In this document: positions 33,156 to 42,789 of the stretch, piece by piece | Numbering within the stretch: the first letter of the stretch is position 1 | Layout of the letters: each line of letters starts with the position of its first letter | DNA from: Symbiodinium natans | Taxonomy: Eukaryota > Sar > Dinophyceae > Suessiales > Symbiodiniaceae | Length of the DNA stretch: 64,000 nt | NCBI GenBank assembly: GCA_905221605.1 | Contig: CAJNDS010002179.1 | Span: forward strand, 1-64,000 | Direction of reading: 5' to 3' | The notes under the pieces: model-generated | What the model saw: the letters and a program-made list of their open reading frames with translations, nothing else | Told to the model about the DNA's origin: nothing | The model's database searches: none | Position numbers and translations under genes: made by a program

Positions 33156-33841
33156 GTTTAGGGTTTAGGGTTTAGGGTGAGGCATTTGTGGCTTGGAGGT
33201 TCAAGTTCGGCTAAGCCGAGCGCGAAGTATGCAGGAAACTCGATGCCTGAAAGGGAAACACCGTAAACCCTAAACCCTTTATAACCCAGGACTGCCCTAT
33301 TCTTTTGCAGCAGGTCTCCAAACCACTGTCTGCCCTAACCCCCGAAACCCCAAAAAGCTCTTGATGCAAGGCCCAGTGGCCAAAGGCTCAAGCCCTGCAG
33401 GTCATAGATCTGCACGTGCCCTGCCAGCCTGCCTGTGGACGATGTCTGAGCAGAAAGCCAGATGTCCACGTACTCCGCCATGAAGACACCGAACCTCACC
33501 AGTAGTTGGTAGCTGTTTGAACTCGGTGGGTGGGGTTTCAAGTGATGGTGGCTTGGCAAACGTTGCATTGGTCAGCTTCCATGGCACTTACTTGCGGATG
33601 TCAGGAGGGGGTGATTGAAGTCGGCGGATATATCTGGCAGCCAGATTTGATCATTCCTCCTGACATTTGTAAAAACCTTAATAGGGGGCACGATAATCCC
33701 CAAGGACTCTTAGTATAAGGGGGCACATCCCAAGTTTCGACTCGCATTCTGGCAGAGTCTCGGTTCGCCAGGACTGGTTAGCACTAATTCCGGCCTGTTT
33801 TGGGCAGCTCCTCTCACCACTCGCAGTGGTTTGGGGTTTAG

Positions 33842-33845
<4 letters not shown>

Positions 33846-33878
<33 letters not shown>
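33846..33878. repeat. (TC)n microsatellite, possibly coding on the minus strand
   Basis: Adjacent minus sequence after GCGTAG reads KTLGDGAAERERER, so a coding block (33880-33905) runs into the repeat and would make an Arg-Glu tract. Confidence 0.7.
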
Positions 33879-33879
<1 letters not shown>

Positions 33880-34194
33880 GCGCCATCCCCGAGGGTCTTG
33901 CTACGCAAAGGCACGAGAAGCAGGGTTTAGGGCTTAGGGTTTAGGGTTTTCTGGGAAACCTCTCGATTTAGCTTAAGGTTTTGTTGCCACCCGCCATGCC
34001 GAGCGGGTCTAGGGTTCTGTGGGATACCGTGGGCAATGCAAACCATCTTCGTCAGCCCCTAAACCCTACTCCCCAAACCGACGGAGGACCATCAGCAGGC
34101 CGAACTCTAAGCTCAAAAGTCCTAGAATCCCAAACCCTTCAGAAGCTAGTGAAGCCATTTCAAGAACTCGTTTCCCCTGTCCACTTCCTTCCCC

Positions 34195-34334
34195 ACACCC
34201 TAAACCCTACACCCTAAACCCTACACCCTAAAGCCTAAAGCCTAAAGCCTAAAGCCGAAACCCTAAACCCTAAACCCTAACCCTAAACCCTAAACCCTAA
34301 ACCCTAAACCCTAAACCCTAAACCCTAAACCCTA
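34195..34334. repeat. CCCTAAA array with CCTAAAG variants
   Basis: About 19 units; left flank of the exon island at 34335-34430, which has TTTAGGG-type repeat on its right (34438-34515). Confidence 0.9.
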
Positions 34335-34430
34335 CTCTTGGACCTCCCACCCCTCCTGCCTGCGAAGTTGCTCCTCCTCCGCCTTCGCAGCAGCCGAGGC
34401 ATGGGCGGTGCCCACGTAGTAGATGCTGAC
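34335..34430 (-). CDS. Putative exon island, 32 codons
   Basis: Acceptor CCCTTCCTGAG|GTC. The frame reads SIYYVGTAHASAAAKAEEEQ and then LRRQEGWEVQE up to TAG, which may be a true stop or lie in the intron. The YYVGTAH start resembles TraB-type proteins, but the rest does not fit, so no family is assigned. Confidence 0.55.
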
Positions 34431-34722
34431 CTCAGGAAGGGTTTATATAGGGTTTCAGGGCTTTAGGGTTTTAGGGTTTGGGGCTGTAGGGCTTTAGGGC
34501 TTTAGGGTTTAGCCGGGCTTTATGGGCATGAACCTATATGGTCACTTCTCAAAAAGATGGTCCCTTTTGGGGTCCTTAATATATAAGGCAGCAGCTCTTA
34601 TTTAGGGTACCCAAAAAGGGACACCCTAATTTGGGAGAACTGACCAAATATGGCTTTAGGTCTTCTCTAGGATCATAAGTTCTCAAACTGCAGGAGATTG
34701 TTGGCCGAGTTGCTGGGTTCAT

Positions 34723-34806
34723 AAGCCCCAAAACGTGTACACTTTCAGTTCTATAGGGGATTATAGTATCCCAAAAAGTGTAAAGTGCACTCATTCAGCT
34801 ACTAAG
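34723..34806 (-). mobile_element. Introner-like element, family C
   Basis: Homologous to intron 3 of the multicopper oxidase (28611-28724), with the same orientation. Shared blocks include ACTTTCAGTT, TATAGGGGA, AAAGTGTAAA and ACTCATTCAGC. It ends at CTAAG-like borders. Confidence 0.75.
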
Positions 34807-35080
34807 TTGAGCTGACCTCGGAAACTGTACTTAAGGTTGAAGACTTGCTTCGACCTGTCTAGCTCGTTCCCGCTCAAACTCCAGAAAACAAGCCTAAACT
34901 GCTTGAGAAGCACCAATGGCCAAGATAAGGCCGCCCTTTTTTGAACCCGTGCTGAGGCCGAGGCGTGGAAAGGGAAAGTGTCTGCACTGACGCTCTCCGA
35001 GCGGCCGTGTGCAAGCAACGAAAATTCCAAACCTAAGGCAGCCCTAGACCCTAAAAGCTTCTGCCCCTAAACCCTAATCT

Positions 35081-35116
35081 GGGGACGAGCCCCGCCATCG
35101 CCAAAACCTTGGGTTC
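35081..35116 (-). CDS. Possible small exon
   Basis: TTCGCACAG|GAA opens EPKVLAMAGLVP between a CCCTAAA block on the left and a TTTAGGG array (35131-35200) on the right. Too short for confidence. Confidence 0.3.
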
Positions 35117-35130
35117 CTGTGCGAAATGCT

Positions 35131-35200
35131 GTTAGGGTTTAGGGTTTAGGGTTTAGGGTTTAGGGTTTAGGGTTTAGGGTTTAGGGTTTAGGGTTTAGGG
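35131..35200 (+). repeat. TTTAGGG array (10 units)
   Basis: Perfect tandem heptamers. Confidence 0.95.
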
Positions 35201-35237
35201 TAACCCCACATCCCCCAAAAACCCTTCTCTACCACAC

Positions 35238-35325
35238 GTCTGAATGTCGGCTGGGCGCTGGAGAGCCCTCCACGCTCGTGAGCACGCAGGGGTTGATGGT
35301 CACAAGCTTGGCGACCTCATACACC
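35238..35325 (-). CDS. Putative exon island, 29 codons
   Basis: Acceptor AACCCTGTAG|G follows CCCTAAA repeat on the sense strand. The frame reads VYEVAKLVTINPCVLTSVEG; the donor is CAGAC|GTGTGG. Family unknown; probably the same minus-strand gene as its neighbours. Confidence 0.55.
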
Positions 35326-35737
35326 CTACAGGGTTTAGGGTTTAGGGTTTAGGAATTCTAGGGCCTAAATTAAATCAACACTTCCCCAAAAATCGACCAG
35401 ATGATAAAACCGACAAGAAGCCCAAAGCAATCCTAAACCCTGAACCCTGGAAGCTTTTGTTGAGGGCATTGCAAAACCGCAGCGGTCTGGGCATCTTTCT
35501 TGGTAGGTGCAGTGGGACGTGTTAAGTGAGCACCTGTCCGCGCTCCACGTGGGCATGTTTAGTGTCTCGCTGTGAATGTAAACTGGCTGGATCACTTTAG
35601 TCGTGTGGTTAGGGTGCTGACACGCACATGACACATGCTGAAAGGCAGCATGCTTGCGGCAGTGCTTGTATCTTTTGGATAGAGGCAATGGGACGTGCCC
35701 AGCAGCACTTGTTGGCCCTCAGCATGAGGATCTTGCT

Positions 35738-35835
35738 AGCCCAGTAACCATATTGTAATAAAGGGCACCGTGTTTGTACTTGGTTACTCAAAAAGGGAAC
35801 CTTGAAGCAAAAAAGGGAAAGGGTACTACTGGGCT
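35738..35835. mobile_element. Short TIR element, introner-like (family J)
   Basis: Perfect 9 bp inverted ends AGCCCAGTA and TACTGGGCT enclosing 80 bp with A/G-rich interior (AAAAAGGGAA). Confidence 0.6.
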
Positions 35836-35887
35836 GCCAAGGAATGTTGGCATGTTGGTCGTAGATGTTGATGGAACTCAAATCACC

Positions 35888-35964
35888 AGACCCTAAACCC
35901 TAAACCCTAACCCTAAACCCTAAACCCTAAACCCTAAACCCTAAACCCTAAACCCTAAACCCTA
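35888..35964. repeat. CCCTAAA array
   Basis: About 11 units, left flank of the exon island below. Confidence 0.95.
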
Positions 35965-36093
35965 CGAGGCCTCCTTGTGGAAGGGAGCTGTGACGGCGGC
36001 CTCCCCAGGCAAAGCCGCAGAAAGGCTCTGGCGCAACTGGTCCAGACCTTGTGGCAGTATTGGGTTCAGAGCTTCAGCTGCATTGCTTGCTAC
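35965..36093 (-). CDS. Putative terminal or internal exon island
   Basis: The minus frame reads EALNPILPQGLDQLRQSLSA, then ALPGEAAVTAPFHKEAS to a TAG that abuts the TTTAGGG repeat. Open from a TAA at 36094-36096; the acceptor must lie just after it (GTAAG|TAG or AGTAG|C). A 15-unit TTTAGGG array (36112-36217) is on the right. Confidence 0.55.
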
Positions 36094-36111
36094 TTACCCT
36101 GCACGGTCTAG

Positions 36112-36217
36112 GTTTAGGGTTTAGGGTTTAGGGTTTAGGGTTTAGGGTTTAGGGTTTAGGGTTTAGGGTTTAGGGTTTAGGGTTTAGGGTTTAGGGTTTA
36201 GGGTTTAGGGTTTAGGG
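36112..36217 (+). repeat. TTTAGGG array (15 units)
   Basis: One of the longest perfect arrays in the window. Confidence 0.95.
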
Positions 36218-36640
36218 ACCGTTAGCTTGCATTGTGAGTCTGCATTCGTGACGGCGGAGGTCTGCTGGCTTCCTGCGCCTGAGTATCTCTCGCTGCCCGG
36301 GCCCACTGAACACGTGTACGTTGGAACGGAAGGACAACGGCGGGAAAAATCCGATGGCAGAGTCTATCCCTCGGGGTCTGTACTGCTACGCCACCAATGT
36401 CAGCCTAGTCTCGGCCTTTCCCTGCCTCACGACTTCCGAAGACGCGCCAACGTCGGCTCATGATTGTGCTGCTACATGCACGGCTGCAACCCGAAACCCT
36501 AAGAAGCCCTGCTAGCTTCTTGAACTCTGCTTCACTGGCCCGAGCCCTGAACAAGGTGCCGCTTACGGAACAAGCTGTCTCCAATCCAGCCATGTGGCAT
36601 TGGTGACTCGTATGCGTGAGAAACTTGTAGCTGCTTAATG
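36218..36640. other. Intron-like spacer, no gene seen
   Basis: Lies between TTTAGGG on the left and CCCTAAA on the right, the orientation that marks introns in this window; no convincing exon. Confidence 0.4.
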
Positions 36641-36691
36641 CCCTAAACCCTAAACCCTAAACCCCAGACCCCAAACCCAGGTTAATTTTTT

Positions 36692-36784
36692 GGGGGGACG
36701 GGTGTGGAAGTCTCGTGCAAAGGCGCCGTACTGCTTGCGCCACTCGAGGATGCCATCGAAACGCCGCTTTGCTTCCTTCAGGGA
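36692..36784 (-). CDS. Putative exon island, 31 codons
   Basis: CCCTCCGCAG|TCC opens SLKEAKRRFDGILEWRKQYG and then AFARDFHTRPP. Length 93 bp, phase 0 at the start. The RRFD...EWRKQYG pattern loosely recalls CRAL-TRIO N-terminal helices; not a firm assignment. Confidence 0.6.
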
Positions 36785-37283
36785 CTGCGGAGGGCGGCCC
36801 TAAACCCTAAACCCTAAACTCTAAACCCTAAACCCTGAACCCTAAAAGCAAGGGTGCTTTTAGGGTTCAGGGTAGGGTTTAGAATTTAGGGTTCAGGATT
36901 TAGTTTCAAATTTCCGGGCTTCGGAATTAGGGTTGTTCGGGTTTGCGGTGTCTCATGCAGGGGGGCCCGCTGGTGCTGAAAGCACCCAGGCACAGGCCCC
37001 CCGGTTTAGGGTTTAGGGTTTAGGGTTTAGGGTTTAGGGTTTAGGGTTTCCCCACCCAAGCTAGCGCTCCATTCTCGTCTGCCCTTTGCGCGTTTATGAT
37101 TCCCTTGCTTTCTGTCGTGGTCATGTCCTCCATTCAGTTTTGAATTCGGGGAGTGATCGTGAAGCATGCTAGGGCATTGCACAGAACACCTGAGTGCAAA
37201 TCTTTGCAAGGCTTAGTTTTAACAATGGGTCTGGCTCGAATCAGGCTTTGACATGCGGAGAGAGTCTTTTGGAAAGCCAAACC

Positions 37284-37366
37284 CTGCACACGGGGAAGGC
37301 CATATCGAAGGAAGGCTCCAGGTTTTTTCCGGTTTGGCTTGGGTTGCTCAAGTTCCAGAGGCTTTT
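37284..37366 (-). CDS. Putative exon following an introner
   Basis: After the acceptor AATAGTAG the phase-0 frame reads KSLWNLSNPSQTGKNLEPSF and then DMAFPVC; the donor is GTGTGCAGG|GTTTGG or CCCC|GTGTGCAG. Frame continues correctly from the exon at 37487-37579. Confidence 0.5.
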
Positions 37367-37486
37367 CTACTATTTGCTTAAGAACCCCCAACAAACGAAA
37401 AAAACAATCATCCCTATATTACCCTTTCAAGGAAGAATCTTCTTCTTACTTTTTTGGTGGCTCTTAAAGCAATTGGTAGTTTATGC
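37367..37486 (-). mobile_element. Introner (family G) as a 120 nt GC-AG intron
   Basis: On the sense strand, exon CTGCTT|GCATAAACTACC begins the intron and AAATAGTAG ends it. Inverted ends are CTACCAATTGCTTTAAGAGCC-like and GGTTCTTAAGCAAATAGTAG. The centre carries ATTCTTCCTT, GGGTAATATAGGGA. Related copies at 50640-50750 (partial), 51340-51478 and 56575-56690. Confidence 0.75.
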
Positions 37487-37579
37487 AAGCAGAGAGGTCT
37501 GGAGAAGCGGGCTTTCGACGAAAGCCCTGTCCTCCATGTCCAGGTTGCAGCCCAGGTACAAGCGCAGGGCAGCTTGTTC
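37487..37579 (-). CDS. Putative exon island, 31 codons
   Basis: Acceptor GGTTTAGGGCAG|GAA directly after telomere-type repeat. The frame reads EQAALRLYLGCNLDMEDRAF and then VESPLLQTSLL, phase 0 at both ends. The splice to 37366 keeps the frame open. Confidence 0.6.
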
Positions 37580-37599
37580 CTGCCCTAAACCCTAAACCC

Positions 37600-38465
37600 T
37601 AAACCCCAAACTCCAAACCCTAAACCCCAAACTCCAAACCCCAAACCCTAAACCCAAAAACGCCCTAAACAGCTCCCACAAGCCGCTAAGTGGTGAGGAC
37701 TCAGGCCCCATGGCTTGTAAGGTTACTAGCACAGGCACCAAGGGTCTGTCATCTGTATGTGGGTGTGCTTAACTTCGGTAGGGTTTAGGGTTTAGGGCTT
37801 AGGGCCTTAGGGTTTGGGGTTCAGGGTTTAGGGAGGGTTTGCTGCAAAGTTGCGGAGATCTTGTAGTGGGTCTCCAGGTGTGCCTTGAGTGCCGCAACCG
37901 TTCACTGCCATGCTACAAGCCAATTTAGGCAGGGTTTGGGGGGGGGCAGGGGAGGGGGGGGAGGGGGGAGGAGGGGAGGGAGGGGGGCAGGGAGGGGAAG
38001 GGGGAGGAAGGGGGGGAGGGGTGCATGATCCAGTTTACAAGGTTTATCAGAACAAACAGCGGCTGCATCTGGCCATGTCCCGGCGAGCTAAGCCAAAGCC
38101 AACACCAACAGCAGCTTTCTCTTAGGGGCTGAATACCCTACCCCAGCAAAGACTAACCTTGGATGTTTCGTAGGATTCTATGTAACCAAACAGGTTAACG
38201 GCTAGCTACCCGGCCCCCAAATTTTTTCTGCGCCATGCTGCAATTGCCTGATCCACGGCAGCACCAGGAGCTTTCTTGTCGGGAAGCTGGCTCAAACGGA
38301 CCTGACAACAAGTTCCCAACCCCAAACCCTAAACCTTTAAACCTTCAAACCCTAAACCCTGCTGGACAAGCGACCAGGAGTCTAAGGCGCAGTCGCCGAC
38401 AGATTCTTTCCACTTGGCTTTTTGGGCCCTCCACACGAAGTCCCAAACCCAAATCCTATGCTGCA
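37600..38465. other. No confident gene; G-rich tract
   Basis: Contains TTTAGGG-type repeat at 37780-37835 and a GGGGA-rich purine tract at 37935-38022 (candidate G-quadruplex). Confidence 0.5.
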
Positions 38466-38469
38466 CACG

Positions 38470-38571
38470 GAGCCCAATACACCTTAATTAAGGAATATAC
38501 CTTAAATCATATAAAGGGCCCCTATACTACTTAAGGTGTATTCCTTATTTCGGGGGTATTGGGCTCTTTCG
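38470..38571. mobile_element. Introner-like element, family A
   Basis: Perfect 11 bp inverted ends GAGCCCAATAC and GTATTGGGCTC; inner words CCTTAATTAAGGAATAT and ATTCCTTATTTCGGGG. Confidence 0.75.
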
Positions 38572-38904
38572 GCAGCCCCAGCAAATATCTAGCAATATTC
38601 AATGTACGGGCTTTTGTAAGGGGAGGACATTCCACCCCAAAACTATGCACAAAGCCCCATCCTCTCCCCCGTCCCCCTCAAGAAAACAAACATAAAGCCT
38701 AGAAAAGCCCTAGAGCCTACGAGCCCGAGAAGCCCTATGCACCAAAACTTGTCAGCCCTGTAGGCCCTGCCAGCCCTACAAACACCAAAAAGCCCTACAG
38801 AAGCCCCATGAACAGCTTTGCAGGCCTAGAACTGACACCCTAAATCCCTCAATCAAACCCTGCGCCCTAAACCCTAAACCCTTTTTTCAAGCTGGACTTG
38901 CTGA

Positions 38905-38998
38905 CTGCCATAAACCCTAAACCCTAAACCCTAAACCCTAAACCCTAAACCCTAAACCCTAAACCCCCTACACCCTGAACCCTAAACCCTAAACCCTG
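38905..38998. repeat. CCCTAAA array
   Basis: About 12 units, left flank of an 85 bp island (39000-39083). The island is open in a minus frame with GAG|GTCAGG donor (SARSLQPPSAGYARVGSLE) and in a plus ATG frame; strand unresolved. Confidence 0.9.
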
Positions 38999-39084
38999 CC
39001 AGGATGGTGACGCTTCCTGACCTCCAGGCTTCCCACGCGGGCATAGCCAGCGCTGGGCGGCTGCAGGCTCCTGGCGGAACCTTG

Positions 39085-39415
39085 GGTTTAGGGTTTAGGG
39101 TTTGGGGTTTGGGGTTTAGGGTTTGGGGTTTAGGGTTTGGGGTTTAGGGTTTGGGGTTTGGGGTTTGGGGTTTAGGGTTTGGGGTTTGGGGTTTAGGGTT
39201 TAGGGTTTAGGGTTTGGGGTTTGGGGTTTGGGGTTTGGGGTTTGGGGTTTGGGGTTTGGGGTTTAGGGTTTAGGGTTTGGGGTTTAGGGTTTAGGGTTTG
39301 GGGTTTAGGGTTTGGGGTTTAGGGCTTAGGGTTTGGGGTTTGGGGTTTAGGGTTGGGGGTTCAGGGTTTGGGGTTTAGGCTTTGGGGTTTAGGGTGTAGG
39401 GTTTAGGTTTCAGGT
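39085..39415 (+). repeat. Long mixed TTTAGGG/TTTGGGG array
   Basis: About 47 heptamers in which TTTGGGG and TTTAGGG alternate irregularly. The largest such array in the window. Confidence 0.95.
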
Positions 39416-39738
39416 TTGGTCTTCAAATTCCTTCGGTCCCTTTGGCAAAATATGAGCATGGAGCAAATTAGGAACAGCTTGGGATATCCCTTGAAGGCCA
39501 ACCTAGTTGGGGATACATGCGCAAGTACTTTGGGTGGAGGGTTTAGGGTTTCGGCGTTCGGGGGTTTAGGGTTTCGTGTTTAGGGTTCATTACCATTCTT
39601 TGCTGGACCTAGACTGTCTCCTTTTTAGTTGACGCTCCCTACAGAACTGTGTAGACCTAAACCCGAAACCCTAAACCCTAAACCCTAAACTCTAAATCCT
39701 AAACCCTAAACCCTAAACCCTAAACCCTAAACCGTAAA

Positions 39739-39809
39739 CCGAAGCCTTTCAACGCTGAGCCCGAAGTGAAGCCGCTCCGAGGAGCTCTCTCGTTGCGGCG
39801 ACCGAGCTT
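39739..39809 (-). CDS. Putative exon island
   Basis: ATCCCCTGCAG|AAG opens KLGRRNERAPRSGFTSGSAL. CCCTAAA array (39658-39735) on the left, TTTAGGG array (39841-39930) on the right. The frame runs into the repeat, so the 3' end is unknown. Confidence 0.4.
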
Positions 39810-40191
39810 CTGCAGGGGATGGTGATTACTTGGTCATAAGTAGGGTTTAGGGTTTAGGGTTTAGGGTTTAGGGTTTAGGGTTTAGGGTTGAGGGTTGAGG
39901 GTTTAGGGTTTAGGGTTTAGGGTTTCGGGTTCTAAGTATGGCAACTTTTAACCCTTTCTTTTTGCTACTGACGAACCTCCAAGAGGCTTTTGAGCCCCGC
40001 CCGTGAATTCGGTGAGATGCGGCCGTCGCGTTTGGGGTTTAGGACCATGAGGCCCAAGCGCTGGGTTTGGGGTTTAGGGTTTAGGGTTTTCAGAAACAAT
40101 TACGATTGCTTGGAATGTTGGGCATTTCGCACGTCATGGCGTGCTGAAGATACATGAAGCCCGCCAGGCCCCTTCTTTTGCAACAGGCTTT

Positions 40192-40275
40192 CCTAGACCC
40201 ATGAGTAACCTAGGAATCCAAAGGACGCCCCTTTTTTTGGTTAAAGGGGCTTATAAGTTAAGGGCCTACTCTGTT
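40192..40275. mobile_element. Introner-like element, family E
   Basis: CTAGACCCATGAGTAACCTAGGAA start and AAGGGCCTACTC end, as in copies at 62800-62858 and 63295-63380. Confidence 0.6.
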
Positions 40276-40526
40276 GGTTTACAGGGGCATTAAGGGAACC
40301 TCAAGCCTAAACAAAGGGAATAAGGAAGGGTCAACCAAGGAAACCGAAAACCTTGCCCCCTGGGAAAATGTTCCTCAACATGACCCTCTTAAACCAAATA
40401 AGGGAAATTAACAAAAAAAACAAACATGATTAAACAATATTCAAGGGCCCTTTCACATGCTTTTGACATTTCCGGGTTTAGGATGTTTAGGGTTTACGGT
40501 TTTAGGGTTCAAGGCTACTCGATCAC

Positions 40527-40595
40527 CTGCGGAGCCCTGTGCCCTGCACTGTACGCCCAGGCGGGTCCTTCGGTGTTGACGAAGTCAGCATCCTC
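40527..40595 (-). CDS. Putative exon island, 23 codons
   Basis: GGGGGGCCCAG|GAG opens EDADFVNTEGPAWAYSAG and HRAPQ, ending at CCGCAG|GTGATC. Exactly 69 bp, phase 0-0. Confidence 0.6.
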
Positions 40596-41159
40596 CTGGG
40601 CCCCCCGAAGCCCCGAACCCTAAACCCTAAACCGAAAGGGTTTAGGGTTTAGGGTTTAGGGTTTGGGGACCAAGACACCCCAAAGTCCCCCCCCCCCCCC
40701 CCCCCCACACTCCAAGCCTAGTGAAGGTCTCATGTCACCAAAAGCTTGGCTGACTTCTGAACCCCTCTAAAAGTTTAACTTTTAGGCTCCTGATTGTAGT
40801 TTCCACAAAAACCCAAAAGGTAAAAGTCCTAAGAGCCAGCCAGAAGAAAGCCAAGAAAACAGACAGAAGATTTAATTTGAGAGCTTAAGTTGCGCCCAAA
40901 TCGAAGAGTGTCCTTGTCTCCACGGCCAACGCACTCCATCCAGAAAGCGCAGAAAGGCTTTCTCAAGGTAAACCGCATTTAAGGGGGTATTGGGCTCTTT
41001 CCGAACCTCGAACCCTAGAATCCTAGAGAGGGCCTGAGGCCAGCCCCGTAACTCGGATCCCTATAAGGCTGCAAACCCTAAACCCTAAACCCTAAACCCT
41101 GCAGCTTGTATAGAGGTCCACAACACGAACTCTCTAAGACACAAAACCCTTGTGAACTC

Positions 41160-41305
41160 ACGACAAGTGTTCCTTAATTAAGGAATATGCCTTAGCTTAT
41201 GTAGGGATCCTAAATATGGTTTTAAGGTATATTCTTTATGTAAAATATGTAGGGATCCTGAATATGGTTTTTGGTTCATTCCTGACTTTAAGGGGTGTTG
41301 AGGGG
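41160..41305. mobile_element. Introner-like element, family A
   Basis: TTCCTTAATTAAGGAATATGCCTTA start; an internal block (TATGTAGGGATCCT-AATATGGTTTT) is duplicated. Confidence 0.6.
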
Positions 41306-41549
41306 GCTATTTGGGTGCAGACAGCCCAGAGATCCTGATCGTTGACCAGCGCCCGCGCATGCGGACTCAGGTACGGGTCACCTGCCTCAGCGCAACTTGG
41401 CGTGACAAACGGTTTAGGGCTTAGGGTTTCAGGGGTTTAGGCTGTTTAGGGGTTCAGGGTTAAGGGGTTTATATGGGGTTGAGGGCTTTAGCGGTTTAGG
41501 CGGTTTAGGGTTTTTTGTTACCGTCTTTGAACGGCAACTCCTGTGCAGA

Positions 41550-41670
41550 GAGCCCCCATATTCCCTAAATTAGGGAATATTCCTTAAATCATATTCAGGA
41601 TCCCTTAATTGAATGTCAGGAAGGGATAATCCTACATTATCATTCCTTCTTTCAGGGGTATTGAGCTCTT
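41550..41670. mobile_element. Introner-like element, family A
   Basis: GAGAGCCCCCATATTCCCTAA start and TTCAGGGGTATTGAGCTCTTT end are inverted; AGGATCCCTTAATTGAA in the centre. Confidence 0.65.
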
Positions 41671-41890
41671 TGGGCTTGTGTACATACTCAAACTGGCCCA
41701 CTCCAGCAACCCCCCCTCCCCCCCCCGCCCCAGACTCTAATCGACAAGCCGTCACTGGTTTATTTGCCGCGCTACGAGTCGAGAAGTATGGCACCCCAAA
41801 CCCTAAACCCTAAACCCTAAACCCTAAACCCTAAACCCTAAACCCTAACCCTAAACCCCAAAACAAAGAAAACAGCGCCAATGATCTTAC

Positions 41891-41980
41891 TTTTCCTGCC
41901 AAGGCTCCGCCTGCTGTGGCTTGAGTCGTCCAGCGCTTTGACTCTGAGACTGAGACCTCTGGGCCGGAGGCTCATTCATG
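41891..41980 (-). CDS. Putative exon island, Gln/Ser-rich
   Basis: Frame MNEPPAQRSQSQSQSAGRLK then PQQAEPWQEK, ending at the donor CAGGAAAA|GTAAGATC. CCCTAAA array on the left, TTTAGGG repeat (41998-42080) on the right. The start is uncertain. Confidence 0.5.
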
Positions 41981-42193
41981 GCATCCCCTTTTTTGGGGCT
42001 TAGGGTTTGAGAATTTAGGGTTTAGGGTTTGGGGTTTAGGGTTTAGGGTTTGAGAATTTAGGGTTAGGGTTTTGGGTTTAATTAAGATATCCACGAACTT
42101 CGAAGGATGAAGACGAGCTTCCAAGGTATGGTAATTGGGCACAAGTGTACAGGGAAGCGTCAGGAGAGACGGCATTTGAGAGAACTGCGGCTG

Positions 42194-42294
42194 TATAGTA
42201 TACGTACATATTATATATATATATATAATTATACATAATTATATATAATTATATATAATTATACATAATTATATATAATTATATATATATACAT
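42194..42294. repeat. (TA)n / TATAATTATA tract
   Basis: Alternating TATATA and AATTATACA words about 100 bp long. Confidence 0.95.
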
Positions 42295-42368
42295 CAGGTT
42301 GGTGATTTGGCCTGAATTCACGCGCTTCAATGAACAGGTTCAATGTTTCGGGTTCCGGATTTTGAACC

Positions 42369-42575
42369 TGGCGAGTTCCTGCAATACAGACCCAGGGAAG
42401 ATCCGCAGTGTCCCCTGTGATGCTGCAAGGGGTTCGTGGCTGGGAACTGCGGCAAGCAAGTTGGCCGACCCATCAGGGAATGCTTGCTGCAGAGAGACGA
42501 GCCGTTGCGCAGCGGCTGAGGTTCAGCATGGATCTCCCGCCGTGCATCTGGATCTGGAGACTGCGATGGCTGGAC
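42369..42575 (-). CDS. Putative exon, 69 codons, Pro/Ser-rich then Cys/His-rich
   Basis: GACGCCTGCAG|GTC opens VQPSQSPDPDARREIHAEPQ; later residues are Cys- and His-rich (PTCLPQF, QHHRGHCGSS). Donor CGCCA|GGTTC (GG) or nearby is doubtful, yet the 207 bp frame is open and phase-neutral. Lies at the 3' (sense) end of the repeat-exon array and may be part of that gene. Confidence 0.45.
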
Positions 42576-42789
42576 CTGCAGGCGTCTGAACTGGGTCTAA
42601 GAGTTGTTTTCTTCGCGGCCTTTGGCGAAGTTCTGGTTGCTCTGGCAGATTGCAGCGAAACAATACCGGTCACGGCGGGCTTCTCGAGAAGTATACCTTG
42701 AAACGACTGCCTTGCCCCTGGCTATAGTGGAACAACCGACCCACAGCCCAAGCCCTACAACGCCAAAATGTTCTAGTTCAGGCCCCTGC

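Larger units (their letters stand above)
40600..41890. other. Intron-like spacer with two family A elements
   Basis: Includes telomere-type repeat at 40615-40660, a poly-C run at 40687-40706, family A copies at 41160-41305 and 41550-41670, and a CCCTAAA array at 41798-41862. No exon is convincing. Confidence 0.5.

Noticed and set aside
34335-34430. TraB-family assignment from YYVGTAH
   Set aside because: The following residues (ASAAAKAEEEQ) do not fit the family and neighbouring exons give no supporting motif.
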